In this document: piece by piece, positions 51,223 to 60,187 of the stretch
Position numbering within the stretch: the stretch's first letter is position 1
Layout of the letters: the number at the start of each line of letters is the position of its first letter
Source of the DNA: Nocardia asiatica NBRC 100129
GTDB taxonomy: Bacteria > Actinomycetota > Actinomycetes > Mycobacteriales > Mycobacteriaceae
DNA length: 61,480 nt
NCBI RefSeq assembly: GCF_000308415.1
Contig: NZ_BAFS01000469.1
Span: 1-61,480, forward strand
Direction: 5' to 3'
Made by a program: the position numbers and the translations under genes
Notes under the pieces: model-generated
Seen by the model: the letters and a program-made list of their open reading frames with translations, nothing else
The model's database searches: none
Told to the model about the DNA's origin: nothing

Positions 51223-52029
51223 TCAGCGAAGCTTCCCCACGGCGACGTAGCAGCACACCTGCTCCTCCTGCGGCGGCTCCCAGCGCTTGCGCCGCGCACG
51301 GCGACGGTCGAGTTCGTCAGCCGGTCGCCATCGATGCGGAGCAACCAGCCCCGGCTCGACGAGGTCGCAGCGCGCCAGCAACGAAGCCACGTCTCCGCGC
51401 GAGCGGGGTCGAAAGTCGATGCCATAGCTGGCGTAGACCTCGGCAGCACTTTTGACCACACCGGGTTCTATGTCGTCGGCGACGTGGCTCAGCGCCACGA
51501 AAGAGCCACGCGGCAACGCGGCGGTCACAGCGTCGACGACGTCGACCGGCTCGGCGATGAACTCCGCCACGAACGAAAGACACACCGCCACAGGCGCACC
51601 AAGGTCCAGCACGGTCGTGATCTCGTTGACGATGGTGTCGGTGTCGGTCAGATCGGCATGGGAGAAGAATGTCTGAGCATCATCAGCGAGCAGAGCCCGA
51701 CCGTGAGACGCGACCACCGGATCATGGTCGACGTAGAGGGTACGCGCGGCGGGCAGGTGTTCACGTGCGACGTCGTGGACGTTCGGTGCGAGCGGGTAAC
51801 CCGAACCCAACTCCACGAATTGCGCAACCTGCTCTTCCGCAGCCAGATACTCCACCGCGCGCAACAGCCACAGCCGCGTCGCGCGAGTCGCCATCTGGAA
51901 GCGCTTCGCCTCGGCGGCCAGCCGCTCGCTGGCGGCGAAATCGAGGGAATAGGCATCTTTGCCGCCCAGCAGGGCGCTGTGAATGCGGCCGCTGTGCGCT
52001 CGCTCCGGACTGTGCGTATAGCTGTTCAT
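51223..52029 (-). CDS. SAM-dependent methyltransferase (DUF574-type)
   Basis: The 268-residue protein matches the actinobacterial S-adenosyl methyltransferase family DUF574/Methyltransf_19: ARIHSALLGGKDAY-like start (SGRIHSALLGGKDAYSLDFA), QFVELGSGYPLAPNVHD for SAM binding, and YVDHDPVVASHGRALLA. The ATG at 52029 overlaps the stop of the upstream gene. The methyl acceptor is unknown; in clusters such enzymes often tailor small molecules. Confidence 0.87.
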   Translation of the reverse strand: MNSYTHSPERAHSGRIHSALLGGKDAYSLDFAASERLAAEAKRFQMATRATRLWLLRAVEYLAAEEQVAQFVELGSGYPLAPNVHDVAREHLPAARTLYVDHDPVVASHGRALLADDAQTFFSHADLTDTDTIVNEITTVLDLGAPVAVCLSFVAEFIAEPVDVVDAVTAALPRGSFVALSHVADDIEPGVVKSAAEVYASYGIDFRPRSRGDVASLLARCDLVEPGLVAPHRWRPADELDRRRARRKRWEPPQEEQVCCYVAVGKLR

Positions 52030-52571
52030 CCGGTTTCCCCCTCCTCGCCAGTTCCAGCCGGGTTGGAGTCCGCCGCTATTTCGGACCACCTCAGCAGTTG
52101 CGGGCCTCGGGGGTCGCCGATGAGGATTCGTAGCTGGCACCAGGCTCGGCAGATCTCCTCCCCGTCCGCTGCTACGGGTGCCGGGGCTCCATGGTTGCGC
52201 AGCTCCATGGCTGTCAGCACCCGGGAATCCTCGTCGCAGAATTTCAGGGCGTTCAAGTACTGCTGGAGCGGGGTGGCGGGCTCACGCCACGGCCCCCACA
52301 CCACGGGGTCGTAATCCGCCCAGTACCGGTGGAATCCGGAGCGGTCGAGATCGGTCATGCGCTGCTGCCATTGCGGGTCGCCGATCAGCCGCAGGTATTC
52401 GATATAGGCTTTTCTGATTCTGTACCCGTCGGCGGGAAACGCAGCCGGAATCGGTGCACGCAGCAACGTCCGGGCCTCCTCGGGAGAAAGTGCCTCCCAC
52501 TCAAGCAACCTCCTGCGGAACCTCTGGATGGGGGTCGGATCATCCCAGCCTTCTTCATCGGCCAGACCCAT
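52026..52571 (-). CDS. Unrecognised 181-residue protein
   Basis: I do not recognise this protein. It is helical, rich in Trp and Arg, with RIRKAYIEYLRLIGDPQWQQ and FHRYWADYDPVVWGPW, and has no signal peptide. AAAGGACAGCT precedes the ATG. It is translationally coupled to the methyltransferase and follows the acyl-CoA dehydrogenase-like gene by 50 bases, so all three probably act together. Confidence 0.7.
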   Translation of the reverse strand: MGLADEEGWDDPTPIQRFRRRLLEWEALSPEEARTLLRAPIPAAFPADGYRIRKAYIEYLRLIGDPQWQQRMTDLDRSGFHRYWADYDPVVWGPWREPATPLQQYLNALKFCDEDSRVLTAMELRNHGAPAPVAADGEEICRAWCQLRILIGDPRGPQLLRWSEIAADSNPAGTGEEGETG

Positions 52572-52620
52572 AGCTGTCCTTTCTCTGCTCGTGCGGGATC
52601 AGGTGGTAGGAAAAACCGAT

Positions 52621-54468
52621 TCAGCTGGCCTGGCGGACCGAAACCGCAGCGGCCGTGTCGGCGTTCGAGCCGGTCAGCGTCCGGTAGGGGTCGAGGTAGT
52701 CGCGGGCGAACAGCGGCGCCCCGGGTAGGGCGGGGATGTCGAACGCGGCCACGAGTTCGGCCATGGAGTCCGCCAGCACGCTGCGGTGCTCGATCAGTTC
52801 GGTGTGGATCCGGGTGGCCTGCTCGGCGCTCATCAGGCCGTGGACCGTGTACCAGCCGCCGTGCTCGTAGATGCAGCCCAGCGCGTAGGCAGCAGCCGCC
52901 GAGTGCAGAAGCCGTTCGGCGGCTGGATGGGGTGCGGTGGCCGCCGCGATGTGCAGTGCGGTCGCGGCCAGGCGTTCCCCGGTCGCGGCGGTCAGCTCCG
53001 CGGCCGCGGTATCCGACCCCCAAACCGGTCCTGCCGCACCGTAATTGCCTTGGTGCATCCCGGCCGCGATTGTGTGCTCGCGCGCAATCAGCGGCTCGAT
53101 GTACGACGGCAGACTGCCGGGGGTTTCCCGCAGGTGCAGCTCGAGCAGATCCTTGTAGTGTCGTCCCGCCGCGACCTGCATGATCTGGTCGTCGCCCTCG
53201 GCGGTGGAGATGCCGTCGGCATTGGCGATCCAGTCCGGGATGTAGTTCGAGCGCAGAATGCCCTGCGCGCCGGCGCGGCGGCGGCACATGACCAGCACGT
53301 CAAAAGCGGTGCCGGACAGCAGCGGCTTGGCCACCATCGGCCCCAGCGTCACCCACGGTGATGCACCGGCCGCGCGGAGTTCGCGTGCCCGCCGGCCGAG
53401 GATGCTGGTGGCCCAGACCGCCGCCAGTGCGGTCACGATGTCGCGCTGGACCGGTCCGCGGTCGATCATGACCGTCCGGCCCGGGCGGCGCTGACCGGCG
53501 TAACCGACGACTCCCGCCAGCGCGGCGCGAGCAGTGGCGATCGCTCCGCACGGCAGGTCCACCCGGCCACCACCCAGGGGATCACCCGTGCGGGCGAACC
53601 GTTGCTCCCACTGCACAGTGCAGTCGAATTCGCCGCTGCTGGTGATGCGCGCCCAGTCCCCGCCCAGCAACGCCTCGCGAGGCAGTACGCACTCGGCCGG
53701 ATCGAACACGATCAGGCCGTGGTCCATCGCCGAGGCCGACCCGATCTTCTCCGCCAGCGCCCTCACCCGCACCCCGGGAGCGAGCTGCCCATCGGCGTCG
53801 CGTACGCGCAGCAGAAACGGCAGCACCCCTTCATCGCGGCCGTCGAATTGCAGGCGCGCGGTGACCACTGCGATCTTCGGGGACCTTCCTGCCAGGTTCG
53901 GCATGAACTTCGCCGCTTCGACGGCCGGTTTCTCTGCGATGGTTGGCTTCTCTCCGATGGTTGGGGTCGCCAGCCGGAACCCTCCGACCGCCGGATCCCA
54001 GGTGGCGGTCGTGCGGCAATGGGGTCCGTTGGTGCCGGCCAACTCAGTCAGCATCAGCACACCCACCGCCGCGCCGGTATCGAGGTCGGTGGCGCAGCGC
54101 TGTACATACTCGGTGCCGATCCCGGAGGCGAGGATGGCGCCCAGCGCCAGGTTGAGGTGCCCGCTCATCAAGGTCAGCACCGAAGGCGCGGCGATAGCCG
54201 CCTCCTCGAACAGGACCCCCCGCAGCCGGGGATCACCAGCGATATCGAGCGCGGATCCGCCCATTTCGCGGATGAGTGCCCGCAGCAGACCCGGTGTACG
54301 CGAGTGCTGTTCGGCGTACGTCAGCCCGGACGTCGGCACGTCCCGCACAGCGAGCACTGCTTCACGGACCCGTGCGTGCAGCGGGGAGTCTGGGCCGACC
54401 AACACCGTGTGCAAGGCGTCGACGAGATCGGTGTTGAGTGGACCGTCCAGCGTGCCGTGGGTTGTCAT
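52621..54468 (-). CDS. Acyl-CoA dehydrogenase/oxidase-like flavoprotein
   Basis: The 615-residue protein follows acyl-CoA oxidase architecture: an N-terminal helical region, a middle beta domain (VGVLMLTELAGTNGPHCRTT), and a C-terminal helical bundle. The middle segment LTELAGTNG resembles the flavin-contacting region. There is also an odd repeat, TIGEKPTIAEKPAVEAAK. It would oxidise an acyl or amine-type substrate with FAD. GAAGGGAC precedes the ATG at 54468. It heads a three-gene unit with an unknown protein and a methyltransferase. Confidence 0.8.
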   Translation of the reverse strand: MTTHGTLDGPLNTDLVDALHTVLVGPDSPLHARVREAVLAVRDVPTSGLTYAEQHSRTPGLLRALIREMGGSALDIAGDPRLRGVLFEEAAIAAPSVLTLMSGHLNLALGAILASGIGTEYVQRCATDLDTGAAVGVLMLTELAGTNGPHCRTTATWDPAVGGFRLATPTIGEKPTIAEKPAVEAAKFMPNLAGRSPKIAVVTARLQFDGRDEGVLPFLLRVRDADGQLAPGVRVRALAEKIGSASAMDHGLIVFDPAECVLPREALLGGDWARITSSGEFDCTVQWEQRFARTGDPLGGGRVDLPCGAIATARAALAGVVGYAGQRRPGRTVMIDRGPVQRDIVTALAAVWATSILGRRARELRAAGASPWVTLGPMVAKPLLSGTAFDVLVMCRRRAGAQGILRSNYIPDWIANADGISTAEGDDQIMQVAAGRHYKDLLELHLRETPGSLPSYIEPLIAREHTIAAGMHQGNYGAAGPVWGSDTAAAELTAATGERLAATALHIAAATAPHPAAERLLHSAAAAYALGCIYEHGGWYTVHGLMSAEQATRIHTELIEHRSVLADSMAELVAAFDIPALPGAPLFARDYLDPYRTLTGSNADTAAAVSVRQAS

Positions 54469-54926
54469 GACTGTCCCTTCGGGAGTGCCGGTGATGCGCC
54501 CGGTAAAAACGGCGGGGTCGTGTCACCGAACGCTTCGAGCTGCACGCACTTTCGTGATGGCGTGCTGAGGTGGAGCTGTGGGTGAATGGCAGCGGTGCGT
54601 GTGGGTGCACCGGCCCCGCAGAGCTGCACGACAGATCCTGGCGTCACTGAATGGACCTGCGGTTTTCCCTGCGGGGCACTGCTGTGCCTATCTCGCTGTA
54701 ATCAAATGCAGCGCTGGATCAATAGTTCGGTCATTCGCCGTTGTCGGACCGACGCCGATATAGGCGGGCAACACCCCCCTTTCACGGGTTCTGGTTACTG
54801 GGAAGCCGGACTTGCAGAGAGGGTCGACGATGCGACACAACGAGATTCGGTTGTGTCACGTCGTTCTCTGCTGGCCGGACACTTTCTGTGCCGCCGAGCG
54901 CCGCGGCGGCGCCTGGGACGAAGGGG
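54469..54926. other. Intergenic stretch, probable promoter region
   Basis: No gene is evident. Frames on both strands are Arg-, Ser- or Pro-rich and have no ribosome binding sites. It lies upstream of the acyl-CoA dehydrogenase-like gene and downstream of the 165-residue protein gene, so it should hold the promoter of the former. Confidence 0.4.
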
Positions 54927-55424
54927 TTAGCCGAGCCACAGGCCGGTTGCGTGGAGGGTGCCGACCCAGTCCGAACAGACGTGGCGGCCGCGGGTGAGTG
55001 CGCCGAGGACGGCGAAGGCTTGCGGGGGTGTCCATGTTTCACACACCGTGGCCAGGACCAGCCAGTCCGCGCGCCATCGCTCGTTATGATGCGGCACGTC
55101 GGCGCCGGCTCGTAGCACGACGGCCATGGTGCGGCCCGGGTGCGGCCACCATCGGCGGTCGAACTGGTCTGTCGGCGTGCTGATGACGTCGGCTAGGGTG
55201 AGGGCCTGCTCGAGGTCCAGGGCCGAGCGTGCGGTGGCAAGCTGCTGGTCGAAGAACTCGAGGTAGTAGTGAGGGTTCTGGTCGAGATCGTCGAGTTGCT
55301 GAGGGCTCAGGTGCCCGGTGGCGCGGTGGTGGTCGATGAACTCGCGGTGATAGGTGTCCAGGAAGGTGTGCGGGACCGCTGCGCCGTTGTAGTCCAGCGC
55401 GACGGGGGCAGGATCGATGGTCAT
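54927..55424 (-). CDS. Unrecognised 165-residue His/Trp-rich protein
   Basis: No family is recognised. The protein is soluble with several His, Trp and acidic residues: TYHREFIDHHRATGHLSPQQ and FDRRWWPHPGRTMAVVLRAG. The start is an ATG at 55424. It follows the first P450 gene by 34 bases in the same direction, so it may be in one transcript with the two P450s. Confidence 0.68.
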   Translation of the reverse strand: MTIDPAPVALDYNGAAVPHTFLDTYHREFIDHHRATGHLSPQQLDDLDQNPHYYLEFFDQQLATARSALDLEQALTLADVISTPTDQFDRRWWPHPGRTMAVVLRAGADVPHHNERWRADWLVLATVCETWTPPQAFAVLGALTRGRHVCSDWVGTLHATGLWLG

Positions 55425-55458
55425 CGGTGGTGTCCTTGTTGGGAGCGGGATACGGGGA

Positions 55459-56700
55459 TCAGTGCAGGCTGACGGGGAAGGCGGACAGTGCCCGGTGGAA
55501 CGGTCCCGGCCGCCAGGTCGGCCGCCCTTGCGGTCGGGCGTCGGGCAGCATGTCGATGAACCGCGTGATGCCTTCGGTCGCGATCAGACGTGCCACGGCC
55601 TGCGCCGGTTTCGGGCACTGGTGCGGCCCGGCGGAATAGCCCAGGCCCCAGCCGGCCTGGAGGTATTCGCCGTCGCCGGTGTTGACGGCGGGGTCGTTGT
55701 TGCAGGAGGCCATGCTGATCACCACCGGCTGGTGGGCGGGCAGCCAGATCCCGTCGACCGTGACCCCGGCCGGTGGATAGGAGAGGCAGTAGTTCGCCAT
55801 CGGCGGGTCGGTGATCTCGTTCTCGGTGACCGCCTCTCTGATCGGCACACCGAAACCATCCCCGCCTGCCACGAATCGGGGGTCGTTGAATATCAACCGC
55901 AAGGTGTTGGCCAGCAAGTTGGTCGTCGGTTCGATACCCGCCCCATACAAGGTCACCAATTGGTGGATCAGTTCCACATCGTCCAAGCCGGTGTGGTGAG
56001 CGATCAGGCGCGAGGTGACATCGTCTCCGGGCGCGGCCTTCTTAGCAGCGATGTGCCCGCCCAGCGATTGGCCCAGCACCTTGTTGACCTGTTCGGTGTC
56101 CTCAGTCGACTCGAACATGCGGGCCATCGCCCAGGCGACATCGTTGCCGACCTCGTCGGTGCAGCCGAGTATCCGGTTGAGTACCGTGAACACCAGCGGG
56201 CGCGCGTAGTCGGCGATGACGTCTATTTGGTTGGCGTCCTGGATGTCTCGTCGGTGGCACAGGGCATCCAGCAGCTTTTCGGCAGCGTCGATCACCTCGT
56301 CACGCAGGCGGAACAGATCGATGCCGTCGAGGCTGTCGATGTTGGCGCGTCGATAGCGGTCGTGGTCGGTTCCGGCGCTGCGCAGCGCGTTGGGCCGATA
56401 TTCGATCATCGGCGCGATCGGGCACCCGGCGGGCATGGTGTGCTGCCATCGGCGTGGGTCGGCGGGGAAGCGTTCGGGATCGCGGAGGATTCGCAGCGCG
56501 GTGTGGTAGCGGACGACCAGCGTCGCCGGTACGCCGTGGGCGAGTTCGACGGGGACCATGGGGCCCTGGGCGCGCATCCAGGCGTAGACCGTGTGAGGGT
56601 CATCGGCGAAGTCCTGAGTGTGGATCAGGGTTCGTTCGCACACGTCCTCGATCGGTGTCGAATCCGCGTCCGACAGGGCGGGAATGGAGTTCGGCGGCAC
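55459..56700 (-). CDS. Cytochrome P450 (first of a pair)
   Basis: The 413-residue P450 has an I-helix LYGAGIEPTTNLLANTL, an E-x-x-R-type region and a heme loop with the thiolate Cys in GYSAGPHQCPKP. The loop keeps G-x-H-x-C but has Lys where many P450s have Gly two residues after Cys. The GTG start has AGGAGACC upstream. It lies 12 bases downstream of the second P450. It is probably soluble and needs ferredoxin; no redox partner is visible in the window. Confidence 0.88.
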   Translation of the reverse strand: MPPNSIPALSDADSTPIEDVCERTLIHTQDFADDPHTVYAWMRAQGPMVPVELAHGVPATLVVRYHTALRILRDPERFPADPRRWQHTMPAGCPIAPMIEYRPNALRSAGTDHDRYRRANIDSLDGIDLFRLRDEVIDAAEKLLDALCHRRDIQDANQIDVIADYARPLVFTVLNRILGCTDEVGNDVAWAMARMFESTEDTEQVNKVLGQSLGGHIAAKKAAPGDDVTSRLIAHHTGLDDVELIHQLVTLYGAGIEPTTNLLANTLRLIFNDPRFVAGGDGFGVPIREAVTENEITDPPMANYCLSYPPAGVTVDGIWLPAHQPVVISMASCNNDPAVNTGDGEYLQAGWGLGYSAGPHQCPKPAQAVARLIATEGITRFIDMLPDARPQGRPTWRPGPFHRALSAFPVSLH

Positions 56701-56712
56701 AGCAGTGGTCTC

Positions 56713-57939
56713 CTACGTGCTGATGGGGTGTGGAAGCGGTGATGTCGGGGCGAACGTGACCGGAAGGGCAACCAGCGCACGGTGATACAGGGTTTGCAGC
56801 CACTCGATCCGCGTGCCGGGTGCCCGCTGCATGTCGGGGAGGGATTCGAACAGCAGGTTCAGGGCTTCTTCGGCGGTGAGCATCGCTATCGCCGCCGCTT
56901 CGTCCGGGCATTTGTGCTGGCCGCCGCCCCAAGCCAGATGGGACCGGCTGCCGACCTTCCTGGTGTGGTCGGCGGCCATGACCGGATCAGCGGCACAGCC
57001 GGCCAGGCTGACCAGCACCGGCTGACGAGGATGCAGGTGTACGCCATCGCGGATCTGCAGGCTCAGGGGAAACCGCGGGCGAAGAGTCGGCCGCGGCGGC
57101 TCGACGGCCAGCACGTGCTCGAGCGCGTCCCGCAAGGTCAGCGACCCGCACATCACGTCGCCGCCGAACTCTTCGTCGGTCATTACCAGCATGAGAGCGT
57201 TGACGATCAGATCGATGGTCGGCAGGCATCCGCTGGTGTACAGCAGCAGCACCTGCTGAACCACCTCGTAGTCGTCCAGGGTTGCAGGATGCCCGCACAA
57301 CCATGAGGTCACATCTGTCCTCGGGGTCATCCGGGCGGCCTCCACAGCCGACCAGACGAGCGGGGTCAGTGCGCTTGCATCTCCCATGGTGCGCAATGTC
57401 CGGACCGCGATGTCGGCCTCGTCCCAGATATCCGGAGGCAGACCCAACATCCACGAAAATGTCTGTACGACAAGCGGGCTCGCGAATTCATCAACGAGAT
57501 CGGCGGAGCCTTCCATGCAGAATGTCTTGATCAGTCCGGCCGTGAATTGACCGACCGTGGTGCGTAGTGCGTGCTGATCGATGCGTTCGAGGCACTCGCG
57601 TACCGTGTGGCGCAACCGCGCGTGATCGGTGCCGCTGGCCCGCGCCAGATCCGGCCGATCCCGGCGCTCGGCACGCTGGTGGGACTGCCCTGCTTTCGGG
57701 TCGGTCGGGTAGTGCAGGGGATCGTCGAGGACTTCGCGGGCGTGTTGGAACCCGATCACCGCGGTCGCTTTCTTCCCCGGCCCGGTCTCCACCGGAACCA
57801 CAAGCCCGTGGTCGCGGTGCATCTGCTGATATGTCCGGTGCGGATCGGCGAAGAACTCAGGCCCGTACAGCTGCACCGCCCGATCGGCGTCGGCGTGCGG
57901 GCATGTGCCGGTTCCTGGTGGGGATGCTGGGGTGGTCAA
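56713..57939 (-). CDS. Cytochrome P450 (second of a pair)
   Basis: The 408-residue P450 has an I-helix LLYTSGCLPTIDLIVNAL, in which the usual acid-Thr pair is unclear (Pro-Thr), and a heme loop WGGGQHKCPDEAAAI. I chose the TTG at 57939 because GGAGG lies five bases upstream; an ATG at 57987 would add 16 residues. This and the downstream P450 are distant paralogues, suggesting stepwise oxidation of one compound. Confidence 0.85.
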   Translation of the reverse strand: MTTPASPPGTGTCPHADADRAVQLYGPEFFADPHRTYQQMHRDHGLVVPVETGPGKKATAVIGFQHAREVLDDPLHYPTDPKAGQSHQRAERRDRPDLARASGTDHARLRHTVRECLERIDQHALRTTVGQFTAGLIKTFCMEGSADLVDEFASPLVVQTFSWMLGLPPDIWDEADIAVRTLRTMGDASALTPLVWSAVEAARMTPRTDVTSWLCGHPATLDDYEVVQQVLLLYTSGCLPTIDLIVNALMLVMTDEEFGGDVMCGSLTLRDALEHVLAVEPPRPTLRPRFPLSLQIRDGVHLHPRQPVLVSLAGCAADPVMAADHTRKVGSRSHLAWGGGQHKCPDEAAAIAMLTAEEALNLLFESLPDMQRAPGTRIEWLQTLYHRALVALPVTFAPTSPLPHPIST

Positions 57940-58080
57940 ATGTGCCTCCGGGCAGGGAAATGACGTGCTCGGGGCACGACGAATCAAGCCGGTCCGTCGC
58001 AGCGGCCGACTATGAGGGGAAGGATCCGGACGCCCATGCGCGGTGAGCGCGGGCCGCCAGGGAAGAACGGTGGTGGATGG

Positions 58081-58524
58081 TTAGAGGGAGACGTGCTCGC
58101 CGAGGTTGTTCGGCGCCGCCTTCAGGCGGGTAACGCAGTCGTCGTAGGCGCGGGTCGCGCTCACCACGCAGGGGATGTTCTCGCAGATGGTCCAGTACGC
58201 GACTCGCGCGGCCAGCACACCCGGTCGCGCCGGGCCGAGGTCGAACGCTGTGGCAGCGATCCGGTCGAACTCAGCACACAGACGCAGCTCGGGCGGGTTG
58301 GTATCCGCAGGCCCCTCGGCCTGGTCCCAGTTGACCGCGGCCGGCGGAGCACTGAACCGCTGGGTGTCCTCGCGGCGCTGCCTGTACAGCAGCGCCATCC
58401 CGCACGCCACGCTCAGCGCCGGATGCGCATCGACAGCGGTGTACTTTCCGCACAGCGCATCCGACACCGCCCCGATCAACGCCAGCGAGTCCGGCCAGCT
58501 CTGCGCAATGCTGGCGTCGGTCAT
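58081..58524 (-). CDS. Unrecognised 147-residue helical protein
   Basis: I do not recognise it. The ATG at 58524 overlaps the stop of the upstream gene (ATGA). The protein appears all-helical, with LSVACGMALLYRQRREDTQR and ARVAYWTICENIPCVV. It has no membrane segment. It lies between the P450 pair and a small companion gene, all in one direction, which suggests a role near P450 chemistry or regulation. Confidence 0.65.
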   Translation of the reverse strand: MTDASIAQSWPDSLALIGAVSDALCGKYTAVDAHPALSVACGMALLYRQRREDTQRFSAPPAAVNWDQAEGPADTNPPELRLCAEFDRIAATAFDLGPARPGVLAARVAYWTICENIPCVVSATRAYDDCVTRLKAAPNNLGEHVSL

Positions 58525-58805
58525 ATCGTCCCCGCCTGCGCAGGCTGCGCACCCGGCTCGCCCACTACTGCACCGCCGCTCGCCGAACGCAACGGGGCGT
58601 ACGGGAATTCGCGGCGGCTCTCGTCCTCCTCCCGGGATCGGGCCAGTCTGCGTACGCAGGTGACGGGATGTCCTGCGTGCTGTGACCGCAGCAGATGCGC
58701 TTGCACGGTGGTGATCTCCGGATCGGGCGGTGTTGCGCAGTCGCCCAGCGCCATCCTGTCGCGTTCCTCGGCGGGCATGTACGACAACAACTTCGTCATG
58801 CACAT
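58521..58805 (-). CDS. Unrecognised 94-residue protein coupled to the previous gene
   Basis: The frame starts with ATG at 58805, with a second ATG at 58799. The product is charged and without known motifs (LLSYMPAEERDRMALGDC, then a basic region). Its stop shares bases with the start of the 147-residue gene. A stem-type symmetric sequence, CTCGGTGTACCGAG, lies upstream at 58891. It may be a small partner or regulator. Confidence 0.6.
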   Translation of the reverse strand: MCMTKLLSYMPAEERDRMALGDCATPPDPEITTVQAHLLRSQHAGHPVTCVRRLARSREEDESRREFPYAPLRSASGGAVVGEPGAQPAQAGTI

Positions 58806-59287
58806 TCGAATACCTCCCATGTCTTGGGCACCAGCTATCGCCGCGCTATGCAGAGCGGCCCCGCAAGGGGTACGGCGCCGACCTGCACAGCTCGGTGTAC
58901 CGAGGTGAGTAGCGTTCGCGATGCAGCGAAATAACTGGTGCTGGAACAATTTTCGGCAAACGAAGCAACGCCACACAATAGGGCGCGCGTACCCAATCAC
59001 TTGTCCAGTTCATGGGTACGCAGGTCAGAGCGAAAAATTGCCTTCGCCACCCGGCGCTTTCACGCCAGGGAGACCCTGACATAGCGGCAGGCGGCGCCAC
59101 GGCGAGACGATCAGACCGGATGTGCACGCGAGGACCGAGCGCGGAGTACCGTGCCGGAGCGGATATTTCACCGAATGAACCAACATGCGCCGAAGCTTCT
59201 GTGCCGCAACGGCCCAGGAGAACACGCACTTCGCATCTTGGCCGCGATCCTGTAGATCCCGACCGAGATGCACCGCGCCGATGATGT
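58806..59287. other. Intergenic stretch with a small palindrome
   Basis: No gene is visible. CTCGGTGTACCGAG at 58891-58904 is a 6-bp inverted repeat with a two-base spacer and may be an operator for the small gene pair. The rest shows nothing I can support. Confidence 0.4.
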
Positions 59288-60187
59288 CTACATGCCGTGC
59301 CAGGGCTCGGTGCCGGCGCCGGGGTTTCGGAGCATGCCCAGGCGGCGGTGGAGTTCGCCGGTTGCGGCGGTATCGGCACCGGCCGCGCGGCGAATGTAGC
59401 CGGTGAGGGTGTGCAGGTCACGCATCGAGGTCAGCAAGGTGAACCCCGGCCAGCTGCGGAACTCCTCGAGGTCGAGACCGTACGCGCGGAAGAACTGCGC
59501 GAGATCACCTTCGGAGGCCCCGAATCGGAGGTGGTCGTGGCAGGTGGGGATCAGATCCAGCTCGCGCGGGCCGATACTGGCCTCGTCCCAGTCTCCCAGC
59601 ACAACCCGCTCGTCGCCGTCCCACAGGCAGTTCGCCGGATACGGATCGCCATGGATGAACCCGACGCCCAGGACGGATTCGAGGCCCTGGTAGCGGTCGA
59701 GCAGTTCGTCGGCGCGGTCGGACAGCCAGGTCAGATCATCCGGCTCGAGAACTCGGCGTGCCGCATCCGAGCCGAGGATGGTGGTCAGCCCGGACAGCGG
59801 CGGATACGGGTGCAGTTCCAGCGGCGGGGTCGGCAATGCGTGGAGCCGGCGCAGGATGGCGCCGAGGTCTCGCATCGGAGGTTCACCGCGCTGCTGCTGC
59901 GGGTAGTAGCGCCACACCGTGACGGTGGCGTCGTCGATGTCGACGGCCCGGTCCACCAGCGGCTCAGTCACCGGAATCTCATGCTCGGCCAGCCACCGCG
60001 TCAGCGTCAGCCCCGCCTGAAACCGCAAGCCGCGGTGCTGGCGTCGCCCGATCCGGACCACCGCTGGCGGGCGCGGAAGGAGCCAGACAGCGTTGCTGTG
60101 GGCGCGCAGCAGCCGCGCGTCCCGGGCGTCGAGCCCGATCTGTTCGCAGGCGGCGATGAGGATGTCGTGCGCGGCCAGCTCCGTCAT
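59288..60187 (-). CDS. APH-type phosphotransferase coupled to an XRE regulator
   Basis: The 299-residue kinase-fold enzyme has a catalytic loop VGFIHGDPYPANCLW and a metal loop VVLGDWDEASIGPRELDL, as in the aminoglycoside phosphotransferase family. The ATG at 60187 overlaps the regulator stop (ATGA). The regulator's control and the sensor-like pairing suggest it acts on a signal metabolite or the cluster product, for example as a self-resistance kinase; this is inference. It is not closely similar to the kinase at 33.7 kb. Confidence 0.84.
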   Translation of the reverse strand: MTELAAHDILIAACEQIGLDARDARLLRAHSNAVWLLPRPPAVVRIGRRQHRGLRFQAGLTLTRWLAEHEIPVTEPLVDRAVDIDDATVTVWRYYPQQQRGEPPMRDLGAILRRLHALPTPPLELHPYPPLSGLTTILGSDAARRVLEPDDLTWLSDRADELLDRYQGLESVLGVGFIHGDPYPANCLWDGDERVVLGDWDEASIGPRELDLIPTCHDHLRFGASEGDLAQFFRAYGLDLEEFRSWPGFTLLTSMRDLHTLTGYIRRAAGADTAATGELHRRLGMLRNPGAGTEPWHGM

